Positions 50,725-58,609 of a stretch of 64,000 bases of DNA are shown here, piece by piece. Source of the stretch: Streptomyces odontomachi. GTDB lineage: Bacteria > Actinomycetota > Actinomycetes > Streptomycetales > Streptomycetaceae. Location: contig NZ_JAMJWG010000025.1 of NCBI RefSeq assembly GCF_024435355.1, positions 80,835 to 144,834 on the forward strand. Direction: 5' to 3'. Under the pieces are notes generated by a model, which was not told where the DNA came from, ran no database searches, and saw only the letters and a program-made list of their open reading frames with translations. Numbering within the stretch: the stretch's first letter is position 1; each line of letters starts with the position of its first letter. A program made the translations under genes and the position numbers.

Positions 50725-52135
50725 AGGCCACCAGCACGTTGGCCACGAGCGCGAAGACCCCGCTGTTGAGCTGGGCCAGCTCGGTGGGCAGCACCTTCTG
50801 GAGGTCCGCCACCGTCACCGCGTTGAAGGCGAAGAGGCTGGCGACGACGACGCCCACCACGGCGCCGACGCCGGCGCCCCAGCGCTCCAGCGGGTTGCGC
50901 GGCAACAGGCTGGTGAGCAGGGCCGGCAGCAGCTGCACGATGTAGGAGTAGCCCACGATGAGCAGGCTGACCAGCGTGGAGCCGCCGTAGAACACCAGCA
51001 GCGCGGCGGCCGCGACGACGAGGACGACCGCACCGCGTGCGACGCCGGCGAGCTGCCGGTCACCGGTGCCGGGGCGCAGCGGGCGGTACACGTTGTTGGC
51101 GAGCAGGGTCCCGGTGGTGGTGGCCAGCACCGCACCGGGCACCAGCGCCGTCAGCAGCCCGGCGGCGCCGACCAGTCCGACCAGCCACGGCGGCAGCGCG
51201 TCCTTGACCAGCCGCAGCAGCGCCAGGTCCTGATCGGTGCCGGACAGACCGGGGATCCGGGCGAAGGCGGTGAAGCCGACCAGCAGGGCGAACAGCAGCA
51301 TCAGGTTGTACAGCGGCAGCAGCACCGCGTTGCGCCGGAACGTCTGCTCGTTGCGGGCCGCGAACGACGCCGTGAACAGGTGCGGCCACATGAAGAACCC
51401 GATCGCGCTGATCGTCACGGTGGAGATGAACCAGGTGACGCCGTGTCCGGTGGCCACCCGCAGCGTGGCGTGCCCGGGGTCCTTCAGCTGCACGGCCCGG
51501 AACATGCCCTCCCAGGAGCCGAAGTAGTGGTGCGGCAGGTAGACGACCAGCGCGATGACGGTGGCCAGGATGAGGATGTCCTTGATGGCGGCGTTGAGCG
51601 CGGCACCCCGCATACCGCCGGCGACCGCGTACGCCACCAGCAGCGCGCAGGCGATGAGCACGGCGGGGGTGCGGCCGAGCCGGCCGTAGGACGCCTCGGA
51701 GGCGATGATGCTGATGCCCTGGAGCTGGAGCGTCATGTAGGGGATCATCGCGCCGACGCCGATCACGGTGACCAGCACGCCGAGCACGGGGCTGTCGTAC
51801 TTGCTGGTGAAGAAGTCGGACTGGGAGATGGCTCCGGTGGCCTTCGCATAGCGCCAGACGACCGGGAGCAGCCAGTAGGACACCACGTAGGCCAGCGGCG
51901 AGTAGGCCACCACGTACAGGGCGGCACCGCCCTGCCCGTAGGCCCAGCCGCTGCCGCCGAGGAACGCGAACGTCGTGTAGATCTCACCGGCCAGCAGCAG
52001 GAAGATCAACGGTGCGCCGAACCGCCGGCCGCCGATCGACCACTGCTCCAGGTCGACGTTCCGGGAGCGGCTGAGCAGCGCGATGACGAGGGCCACCAGG
52101 CAGACGGCGGCCATGCAGACCAGGCCGGCGTTCAT
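50624..52135 (-). CDS. sodium:solute symporter family permease
   Basis: 503 residues, about 13 hydrophobic segments, with the SSS-family features GGRRFGAPLIFLLLAGEIYTTFAFLGGSG near the N-terminus, GAMIPYMTLQLQGI and FFMWPHLFTASFAARNEQ. It probably imports a small organic acid or similar solute with sodium. It is coupled to the upstream DUF3311 gene (ATGA overlap), the standard two-gene arrangement in actinobacteria. The last 33 codons are antisense to the end of the EamA gene; both frames are well conserved in character, so the overlap seems real. Confidence 0.92.
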   Translation of the reverse strand: MNAGLVCMAAVCLVALVIALLSRSRNVDLEQWSIGGRRFGAPLIFLLLAGEIYTTFAFLGGSGWAYGQGGAALYVVAYSPLAYVVSYWLLPVVWRYAKATGAISQSDFFTSKYDSPVLGVLVTVIGVGAMIPYMTLQLQGISIIASEASYGRLGRTPAVLIACALLVAYAVAGGMRGAALNAAIKDILILATVIALVVYLPHHYFGSWEGMFRAVQLKDPGHATLRVATGHGVTWFISTVTISAIGFFMWPHLFTASFAARNEQTFRRNAVLLPLYNLMLLFALLVGFTAFARIPGLSGTDQDLALLRLVKDALPPWLVGLVGAAGLLTALVPGAVLATTTGTLLANNVYRPLRPGTGDRQLAGVARGAVVLVVAAAALLVFYGGSTLVSLLIVGYSYIVQLLPALLTSLLPRNPLERWGAGVGAVVGVVVASLFAFNAVTVADLQKVLPTELAQLNSGVFALVANVLVAFTVSGAMLRSRRSRPSPRPQPAPEQQVPGSAAP

Positions 52136-52416
52136 GACCGCCGGCCTTCGTCGGCCACTGTCGCAGCGGGCGCGAGCAGGTGGACCAGCCCCATGCAGAC
52201 GCTGGTCAGCACCGTCCAGGCGCCGATCCAGAAGACCAGGAAGGGCATACCGAGCACGTAGGGCTCCACCTGGTTGACCAGCGGCACGGCGCCGCACATG
52301 CCGAGGAACGGGACCACGCTGAGCACCACACGGAGAATCAACAATCCCTTGCTACCGCTGCCGTGACCGCTGCTGCCGCCGCCGCTGCCACGTTCGCTTT
52401 CGATGCTGCGCGTCAT
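52132..52416 (-). CDS. DUF3311 small membrane protein (symporter partner)
   Basis: 94 residues from the ATG at 52416 with AGGAAGG upstream. A Ser/Gly-rich N-terminal tail is followed by two hydrophobic helices (LLILRVVLSVVPFLGMCGAVPL and PFLVFWIGAWTVLTSVCMGLVH) with NQVEPYVLG between. This is the DUF3311 pattern, found as a short partner gene before sodium:solute symporters. It probably assists assembly or function of the permease. Its stop overlaps the symporter start. Confidence 0.88.
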   Translation of the reverse strand: MTRSIESERGSGGGSSGHGSGSKGLLILRVVLSVVPFLGMCGAVPLVNQVEPYVLGMPFLVFWIGAWTVLTSVCMGLVHLLAPAATVADEGRRS

Positions 52417-52492
52417 GAGCCGCCTTCCTGGGGGCACCTCCCACGCCATCGCGGTGTGGGGGAGGTCGGTGGGGCCGATGTGCCGGTCGAAT

Positions 52493-53485
52493 TCACCCTG
52501 CCAACGCGCGCTGCGGGTTGACGGTGAGAATCTGTGTCACCTCTTCCGCGTCCAGGCCGGCGTCGGTGAGCGCGCCGGGCAACCGTTCGGGGATGAACGC
52601 AAGGCCGGTGCCGCCCGAGGAGCGCAGGTGGTCGGTGCGGAACACGTCGTGCGAGACCAGGACCTTCTCCAGGTGCCCCGCCCGCACCAGCCGCACCATG
52701 GCCTCGACACGCGCCCGCAACTGGCCCGCGTCGGTGCACCGGTGGAAGGTGTCGAACTGCACGTACGCACCGCGCCGGGCGATCTCCAGGTGGTACTCGG
52801 GCAACGGCACCAGGTCGCAGTGGCCGATGACGACCCGGTGCGGGTCCACGCCCTCCGCGGTCAGGATGTCCAGTTGGGCCAGTCCGACGGGCCAGCGCAT
52901 GGCATGCGTGGTGATCATGACGCCGGTGCGCAGCTGGGCACGGGCGGCGGCGCGGAAGGAGCGCTCCTCCGCCGCCGAGACGTACCACTGCTCGGCGCCG
53001 ATCTCCCCGATGACGCCCGCCCTGACCGCCGTGCCGGGAAACCCCTCTTCGAGATCCCTGACCATCAGCTCGGCGATCTCGTCGGCGCTGGTGCGGTCGA
53101 ACCAGTCGCGGTCCAGGTACGGGTCCCGGTAGTGCCCGGTGCCGAGCACCACATGGGCGCCGGTCTCCTCCGCCAGCCGCGCCAGCGCCAGGACGTTGGC
53201 GACCGGCCGGGTGCCCGTGGTGTCCGCCGCCGGACGCCTGCGCTTCGCCCGGTCGTCCAGGACACCGAGCGGATCCGGCGCCGCGCCCTGGGCGATCTCG
53301 GCGGGCGTCACGTCCACGATGGTCCCGCCACCCGCCGCCACGAAGGCGCTGACCTCGGCGGACATCACCGCCATGTCATGGAGCAGTCCGGTGGCCCGGT
53401 ACTCCCGGATCGTGTTGGACAGCAAGTGCTCATGGGGCAGGACGGTGCCCAGGTGTGCCGCCCCCAGCAGACCTGTGGTGGTCAT
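52493..53485 (-). CDS. phosphotriesterase-family amidohydrolase
   Basis: 330 residues from the ATG at 53485; a GTG at 53497 is an alternative. Metal ligands fit the PTE family: HxH in VLPHEHLL, Glu in GVIGEIG where true PTE has a carboxylated Lys, His in ITTHAM, His in VIGHCD and Asp in VSHDVFRT. The family includes lactonases and PHP-type hydrolases; a Glu in place of Lys matches the PHP-like branch. It probably hydrolyses a lactone, ester or similar bond in the cytoplasm. Same strand as the DUF3311/symporter pair, with 76 bp between, so uptake followed by hydrolysis of one compound is plausible. Confidence 0.88.
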   Translation of the reverse strand: MTTTGLLGAAHLGTVLPHEHLLSNTIREYRATGLLHDMAVMSAEVSAFVAAGGGTIVDVTPAEIAQGAAPDPLGVLDDRAKRRRPAADTTGTRPVANVLALARLAEETGAHVVLGTGHYRDPYLDRDWFDRTSADEIAELMVRDLEEGFPGTAVRAGVIGEIGAEQWYVSAAEERSFRAAARAQLRTGVMITTHAMRWPVGLAQLDILTAEGVDPHRVVIGHCDLVPLPEYHLEIARRGAYVQFDTFHRCTDAGQLRARVEAMVRLVRAGHLEKVLVSHDVFRTDHLRSSGGTGLAFIPERLPGALTDAGLDAEEVTQILTVNPQRALAG

Positions 53486-53584
53486 GACATCCAGCACCCT
53501 TTCAATCTAGGGCGCACGGTGGGGCGGGGCAATGATGCCGACGGGCTCCTGACGAGGCGTACACACGCCCCGCCGGGCCCGTTA

Positions 53585-53600
53585 TCCGTTCGCATACGGA
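53585..53600. promoter_or_regulatory. small palindrome in divergent promoter region
   Basis: TCCGT-TCGCAT-ACGGA lies between the PTE-like gene and the FG-GAP lipoprotein gene, followed by AACGTT. It is a possible operator; the arms are only five bases, so chance is possible. Confidence 0.35.
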
Positions 53601-53685
53601 ACGTTACGTGCAGGCGGGCATCCATGGCCCCCGCAGGCAGGTCGGACGAGAGACAGAAGGAGTGGCTGGAAGGCGAGGGACGCAC

Positions 53686-55359
53686 ATGGACGCACGTGGA
53701 GCCGCACACGCCCGTGGGCTGGTGGTGATGCTGACGGTGGGCCTGTCGGTGATTGCTTGCACGGTCTCCGTGCCCGGCTCCGGAACGGGGGAGGGCCTGC
53801 CCGGGTGGTGCGCCGACGGCACTCCCGCGACGAGCACCATGTCCGCCTCCGCGCGGCACCCTGACGGGCCACGCCACGACGACTTCAACGGCGACGGTTA
53901 TTCCGACGTGGCCCTCCCCGTCCCCAACACGACGGTCGAGCACCTGAAGCAGGTGCCGGTGACCGAACTCGGCACCGGGTACGTGGCCGTCCTGTACGGC
54001 TCGGCCTCCGGCCTGCGTGCCTCGTCGAAGCGGCTCATCCACCAGAACGGGCCCGGCATCGTGGGAACCGCCGAGCGCGGGGACGGCTTCGGCACCTCGG
54101 TGACCACCGCCGACCTCGACCGCGACGGGTACGCGGACCTGGTCGTCGGTTCCGGGGGTGAGGACTCACCAGTGGATCCCCGGACCAACAACGTGGTGTT
54201 CGCGGGGGCGCTCACGGTCGTCTGGGGCGGCCCACACGGCCTGTCGGGTTCCGCCGCGCTGCCCAGCCGCGCAGAGCCGGGTGACGGCGTCGGGTGGACG
54301 GTCGTGGCGGGCGACTTCAACGGCGACGGCGCCCCGGACCTGGCGACCCGGATCGGGTCCCACGACGACCTGCGCCTCCTGACCGGTCCGTTCGGCCGCG
54401 ACGGCACACCGGCCGGCGGCGTACACGACGTGCGGGGACCGAGGAACGCCGGAGGCATCCGGACCATGGCCGCCGGGGACACGAACGGCGACGGCATCAC
54501 CGACCTCGCTGCCGTCAGCACCGGAGACGGCACCGTCAACGGCCTCGTCCACTGGCCGGGCAGCCACCAAGGCCTCACCTCTGGCACCCTCCTGACCAGG
54601 CCCGACGGCTCCCGTGTGGACGTGGCCGGCACCGTCGCCACCGGCGACGTGAACGGCGACGGATACGACGACATCGTCGCCGACGACGACTTCCAGTACG
54701 TCGACGCCGACGGCGGCGGAGTGGCGGGGGACGGGGACGTCGACAGGTACGGCAGGGCACATCACGTGCCGAACATCAAGGCGGGCGCCGTCGTCTACGT
54801 GCCGGGTGGCGGGAGCGGCCCCGACACCGGGCACATCACCACCTACAACCAGGACACTCCCGGTGTCCCCGGAGTCGCCGAGGAGGAGGAGACGCCCGAC
54901 GGGGACATGATGGTGTCCGACGACTTCGGCGCCGCCCTCTCCGTGGCTGACATCGACGGTGACGGACTGGCGGACCTCGCCGTCGGCGTACCGAACGAGA
55001 ACGACGACCGGGGACGTGTCGTCATCATGCGCGGCACAGCACACGGCCCGACCGGGGAGGGCGCACAGACCCTCGGCGAGGGCACCCGCGGTGTGGCGGG
55101 CGCCGCCGTGAGCGGCGGTAGGTTCGGGGCGGCGGTCAGGCTCGTCGACACCGGCAACGACGGCCGGGCCGACCTGCTCGTCGGCGCCCCGCAGCAGGGC
55201 AAGGGCGCCGAGACCCGCGATGACGTCTCCGGCGCGGCCTGGCAGTTCCTGTCCGCGGCCTGCGGGGTGACCACAAGGAACGCCCTCCACATCACCCCGC
55301 GCACCCTGTCCACGCCCACCGGGCACTGGGACTGGATCGGCGCGGACTTCAACTCGTGA
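53686..55359 (+). CDS. FG-GAP repeat (integrin-like beta-propeller) lipoprotein
   Basis: 557 residues from the ATG at 53686 with GAGGGA upstream. The signal sequence ends in a lipobox, VIAC at ~22-25, so it is probably lipid-anchored. At least five calcium-binding-type FG-GAP motifs follow: DDFNGDGYSDVA, TADLDRDGYADLVVG, AGDFNGDGAPDLA, AGDTNGDGITDLA, TGDVNGDGYDDIVA and VADIDGDGLADLAVG. These define a seven-bladed integrin-alpha-like propeller on the cell surface. No enzymatic motif is present; adhesion or binding is the usual guess. Monocistronic, convergent with the TetR gene. Confidence 0.9.
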   Translation: MDARGAAHARGLVVMLTVGLSVIACTVSVPGSGTGEGLPGWCADGTPATSTMSASARHPDGPRHDDFNGDGYSDVALPVPNTTVEHLKQVPVTELGTGYVAVLYGSASGLRASSKRLIHQNGPGIVGTAERGDGFGTSVTTADLDRDGYADLVVGSGGEDSPVDPRTNNVVFAGALTVVWGGPHGLSGSAALPSRAEPGDGVGWTVVAGDFNGDGAPDLATRIGSHDDLRLLTGPFGRDGTPAGGVHDVRGPRNAGGIRTMAAGDTNGDGITDLAAVSTGDGTVNGLVHWPGSHQGLTSGTLLTRPDGSRVDVAGTVATGDVNGDGYDDIVADDDFQYVDADGGGVAGDGDVDRYGRAHHVPNIKAGAVVYVPGGGSGPDTGHITTYNQDTPGVPGVAEEEETPDGDMMVSDDFGAALSVADIDGDGLADLAVGVPNENDDRGRVVIMRGTAHGPTGEGAQTLGEGTRGVAGAAVSGGRFGAAVRLVDTGNDGRADLLVGAPQQGKGAETRDDVSGAAWQFLSAACGVTTRNALHITPRTLSTPTGHWDWIGADFNS

Positions 55360-55445
55360 CGCGGTGCCGGGCGGGTGGCGCGGTCCTGCCGTCGCGGCCC
55401 CGTCGCCCCTTGCTCTCGCGTCCGCGGCGTCCGTCGCGCCCCTTG

Positions 55446-56045
55446 CTAGCCGGCCTCCCCCTCCGCGAATCCCTCCCGCGCATGGGCGAAGGCCCGGCAG
55501 AGGCGGTCACGGTAGTCCATGTCGCGGTGGTCGGAGGCCGCCTGGCTGGCGACGCGGAGGGTGGCGAGGAAGGTCGACGCGATGACGCGGGCGCGCAGCG
55601 GGTCGGTCGGGCCGCCGGCGGGGAGGCGCCGGGCGACGGCCTCGGCCAGATCCTGTTCGGCGGCGGCATAAGTCGCAACGATTTCGGCAAGGAGCGCGGG
55701 ATGGCGGCGCAACTCCCAGTACCGTTCCTCCCGCACGGGATCGGTGGTGTGCCCCGCGGCGAGCTGTTCCGCGGCGTGGACGAGAGCGGTCGCCGGGGTC
55801 TCGTGCGCAGGGCGGGCGCGGACGTGCTCGACGAGCCGGGCGATGCTGGCCCGGTCGCGGTGCATCAGCGCCTGCTCCTTGCTGGCGAAGTAGTTGGAGA
55901 AGGTCCGCCGCGAGACGGTGGCCGCATCGGCGATGGCTTCGACCGTGAGGTTCTCGACGCCCCGCTCGGCGGCGAGGCGTACCGCGGCGTCGTGCAACGC
56001 CTCCCGGGTCGCCGCCTTCTTCCGTTCACGCAGGCCAGAGCTCAT
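55446..56045 (-). CDS. TetR-family repressor, divergent from the MFS exporter
   Basis: 199 residues from the ATG at 56045; an upstream extension to 56099 would cross the operator and is unlikely. The N-terminal HTH reads REALHDAAVRLAAERGVENLTVEAIADAATVSRRTFSNYFASKEQAL, standard for TetR. The C-terminal ligand domain is helical and divergent. Its gene is divergent from the exporter gene across 110 bp containing a 15 bp palindrome, so it very probably represses the exporter and itself until a drug or pathway product binds. Confidence 0.94.
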   Translation of the reverse strand: MSSGLRERKKAATREALHDAAVRLAAERGVENLTVEAIADAATVSRRTFSNYFASKEQALMHRDRASIARLVEHVRARPAHETPATALVHAAEQLAAGHTTDPVREERYWELRRHPALLAEIVATYAAAEQDLAEAVARRLPAGGPTDPLRARVIASTFLATLRVASQAASDHRDMDYRDRLCRAFAHAREGFAEGEAG

Positions 56046-56074
56046 CACGGCGAGCATACGGGAAGAGTGAAGAA

Positions 56075-56089
56075 TTTCCCATGGGGAAA
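56075..56089. promoter_or_regulatory. TetR-type operator palindrome
   Basis: TTTCCC-ATG-GGGAAA, perfect 6 bp arms with 3 bp spacer, 29 bases upstream of the TetR start and 65 upstream of the MFS start. Its A/T-rich flanks would also fit promoter elements. Confidence 0.65.
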
Positions 56090-56154
56090 ACTTGCGCAAA
56101 GGGAAGGTCTCTGTGAGGCTGGCGCGGAGCTGATCGCCCTATGGAGGCCCGATC

Positions 56155-58509
56155 GTGTCCCATGCCCTTCCCCGCCCCTCCAGCGAGGGGATGCCCGCGG
56201 CGCCGCGGGTGAACGCTGTCGTGGCGGTTCTGGCCTTCGGTGGGATCGTCGTCGCGACGATGCAGACCCTGGTCATCCCGATCGTCCCGGAGCTGCCCCG
56301 CCTGCTGAACGCCTCGGCGTCCGACGCCGCCTGGGCGGTCACCGCCACCCTGCTCGCCGCCGCCGTCGCCACCCCGATGATGGGGCGCCTCGGCGACATG
56401 TTCGGCAAGCGCAAGATGCTGCTGATCAGCCTGATCATGCTGGTGGCCGGCTCGGTCACCGCAGCGCTCAGCGACAACCTGCCGCCGATGATCGTCGGAC
56501 GCGCCCTCCAGGGCATGGCGTCCGGTGTGATCCCGCTCGGCATCAGCATCATGCGCGACGAGCTCCCCGTCGAACGTCTCAGCACCGCGACCGCCGTGAT
56601 GAGCGCCTCGCTCGGCGTCGGCGGCGCGCTCGGACTGCCCGCCGCGGCGGTCATCGCCGAGCACTTCGACTGGCACATGCTGTTCTGGGCCTCGGCGGGC
56701 CTGGGCTTCATCGCCGTCGTCCTCGTACCGATCCTGGTACCGGAGTCGCAGGTGCGCACGGGTGGACGGTTCGACGTGGTCGGCGCGATCGGGATGGCGG
56801 CCGGCCTGTCGTCCCTGCTGCTGGCGATCTCCAAGGGCGCCGACTGGGGCTGGAGCAGCCGCACCACCCTCGGCCTGTTCGGCGCGGCGGTCGTCATCCT
56901 GCTGCTGTGGGGCGTCTTCGAACTGCGCAGCAAAGAGCCGCTGGTTGACCTGCGCACCACCGCGCGCCGCCAGGTGCTCTTCACCAACCTGGCCTCGATC
57001 GCGCTCGGCTTCGCGATGTTCGCGATGTCCCTGGTCCTGCCGCAGCTGCTCCAGATGCCCAAGGAGACCGGTTTCGGCCTGGGCCAGTCGCTGCTCTCCG
57101 CCGGCCTGGTCATGGCGCCGTCCGGCCTGGTGATGCTGGCCCTGGCCCCGGTCTCCGCCGCCCTCTCGAAGGCCAAGGGCCCGAAGATCACGCTGATCGT
57201 CGGCGCCCTGATCGTGGCCCTCGGCTACGGTCTGAACATCGCGCTGATGGACGAGGTCTGGCAGCTGGTGGTGGTCTCCTGCGTCATCGGAGCCGGGATC
57301 GGCTTCACCTACGGCGCCATGCCGTCGCTCATCATGGCCGCCGTGCCGTTGTCCGAGACGGGCGCTGCCAACAGCCTCAACACCCTGATGCGGTCCATCG
57401 GCACCTCGACCGCCAGCGCCGTCGCCGGCGTCATCCTGGCCCAGATGACCATCAGGCTGGGCACCTTCGAGCTGCCCTCCAAGGACGGTTTCCGCACGGT
57501 CCTGGTGATCGGCGCCGGCGCCTCCGTGCTCGCCGCGGTGCTGGCCGCGTTCATCCCGCGCCACCAGCCGGCCGCCGTGACCCGGACCGCGGCACTGGCC
57601 ACGGCGCCGGCCCCCGTGCCGGACGGCACGACCACCGCCGCGCAGCCCGCGCCCGGCACCGCCCCCGTGCCCGCCCAGGACCAGCCGGCGCCGCCGGCCG
57701 GCACCGGCGTGAACGGATACGTCGGTGGCGTGATGCACGGACTCGCCGGCGGGGTCCGCATCGACGGGCGCGTCCACACCGCGGACGGCACGCCCGTGCC
57801 CGGCGCCGCGGTGACGCTGATCTCGCCCACGGGACGCCAGCTGGGCCGGTCGGTCGCCGAGGGCGACGGCGCCTACACCGTGTCCGCGCCCGCCTCCGGC
57901 TCCTACGTCCTCATCGCCTCGGCGGGCGGCTACCAGCCCCAGGCACTGACGGTCTTCGTCTCCGACGCGCCGTTCACCTACGACATCCAGCTGAGCGGCA
58001 CCAGCGGCCTGACCGGTCTGGTGCGGTCGGCGGACGACGGCACCCCGGTGCCCGGCGCCGTGGTCATCGTGACCAACGCGCGCGGCGACGTGCTGGCCAC
58101 CACGGAGACCGACGGCGTGGGCGAGTTCGCCATCCCCGACCTGGTGCCGGGCACGGTGACCCTCGCGGTCAACTCGGCCCACCACCGGGCACTCGCCCAA
58201 CCCGTCGATGTGGGCGGCACCGGGGCCACCCGGGTCGAGATCGAGCTCCAGTCCGGGGCGCACGTGCGGGGCACGGTGCGCGGTGCGGGCACCCCGTTGA
58301 GCGGTGCGCGGGTCACGCTGGCGGACGCCTCCGGCAACGTGGTCGCCACGACGACGACCGGCGCTGACGGCGCGTACGCGTTCTCCGACCTGGAGGGCGG
58401 GGCGTACACGGTGACGGCGGCCGGCTACCCGCCGGTGGCGGCCGGTCTTACCATCACCGGGCGCCGGATCGACAGCCATGACATCGAACTCGTCCACCAG
58501 GGCGAGTAG
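56155..58509 (+). CDS. DHA2-type MFS exporter with C-terminal carboxypeptidase-regulatory-like domains
   Basis: 784 residues from a GTG with GGAGG seven bases upstream. Residues ~20-470 hold 14 hydrophobic segments with MFS motifs (GRLGDMFGKRKMLL, GRALQGMASGVIPLG), the DHA2 drug:H+ antiporter plan. An Ala/Pro-rich linker (~475-515) is followed by three repeats of ~85 residues (DGRVHTADGTPVPGAAVTL, TGLVRSADDGTPVPGAVVIV, RGTVRGAGTPLSGARVTL) of the CarboxypepD_reg/Cna-B-like beta-sandwich type. With 14 helices the C-terminus should face the cytoplasm, unusual for such domains. TetR control and position next to the PKS suggest export of the polyketide. Confidence 0.93.
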   Translation: MSHALPRPSSEGMPAAPRVNAVVAVLAFGGIVVATMQTLVIPIVPELPRLLNASASDAAWAVTATLLAAAVATPMMGRLGDMFGKRKMLLISLIMLVAGSVTAALSDNLPPMIVGRALQGMASGVIPLGISIMRDELPVERLSTATAVMSASLGVGGALGLPAAAVIAEHFDWHMLFWASAGLGFIAVVLVPILVPESQVRTGGRFDVVGAIGMAAGLSSLLLAISKGADWGWSSRTTLGLFGAAVVILLLWGVFELRSKEPLVDLRTTARRQVLFTNLASIALGFAMFAMSLVLPQLLQMPKETGFGLGQSLLSAGLVMAPSGLVMLALAPVSAALSKAKGPKITLIVGALIVALGYGLNIALMDEVWQLVVVSCVIGAGIGFTYGAMPSLIMAAVPLSETGAANSLNTLMRSIGTSTASAVAGVILAQMTIRLGTFELPSKDGFRTVLVIGAGASVLAAVLAAFIPRHQPAAVTRTAALATAPAPVPDGTTTAAQPAPGTAPVPAQDQPAPPAGTGVNGYVGGVMHGLAGGVRIDGRVHTADGTPVPGAAVTLISPTGRQLGRSVAEGDGAYTVSAPASGSYVLIASAGGYQPQALTVFVSDAPFTYDIQLSGTSGLTGLVRSADDGTPVPGAVVIVTNARGDVLATTETDGVGEFAIPDLVPGTVTLAVNSAHHRALAQPVDVGGTGATRVEIELQSGAHVRGTVRGAGTPLSGARVTLADASGNVVATTTTGADGAYAFSDLEGGAYTVTAAGYPPVAAGLTITGRRIDSHDIELVHQGE

Positions 58510-58528
58510 GACGCGCCAGCAGGTCACA

Positions 58529-58564
58529 CAGGTGGGCCGGGCCCGTACGGGTCCGGCCCACCTG
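58529..58564. terminator. bidirectional terminator, near-perfect 36 bp palindrome
   Basis: CAGGTGGGCCGG at 58529-58540 and CCGGCCCACCTG at 58553-58564 are perfect arms, and the centre CCCGTACGGG is itself palindromic. It separates the convergent MFS and PKS genes. Confidence 0.88.
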
Positions 58565-58609
58565 CCGTCGGCCCACGTGTCGTCACTCCACGCGGGCCGA
58601 CGGGCTCCG

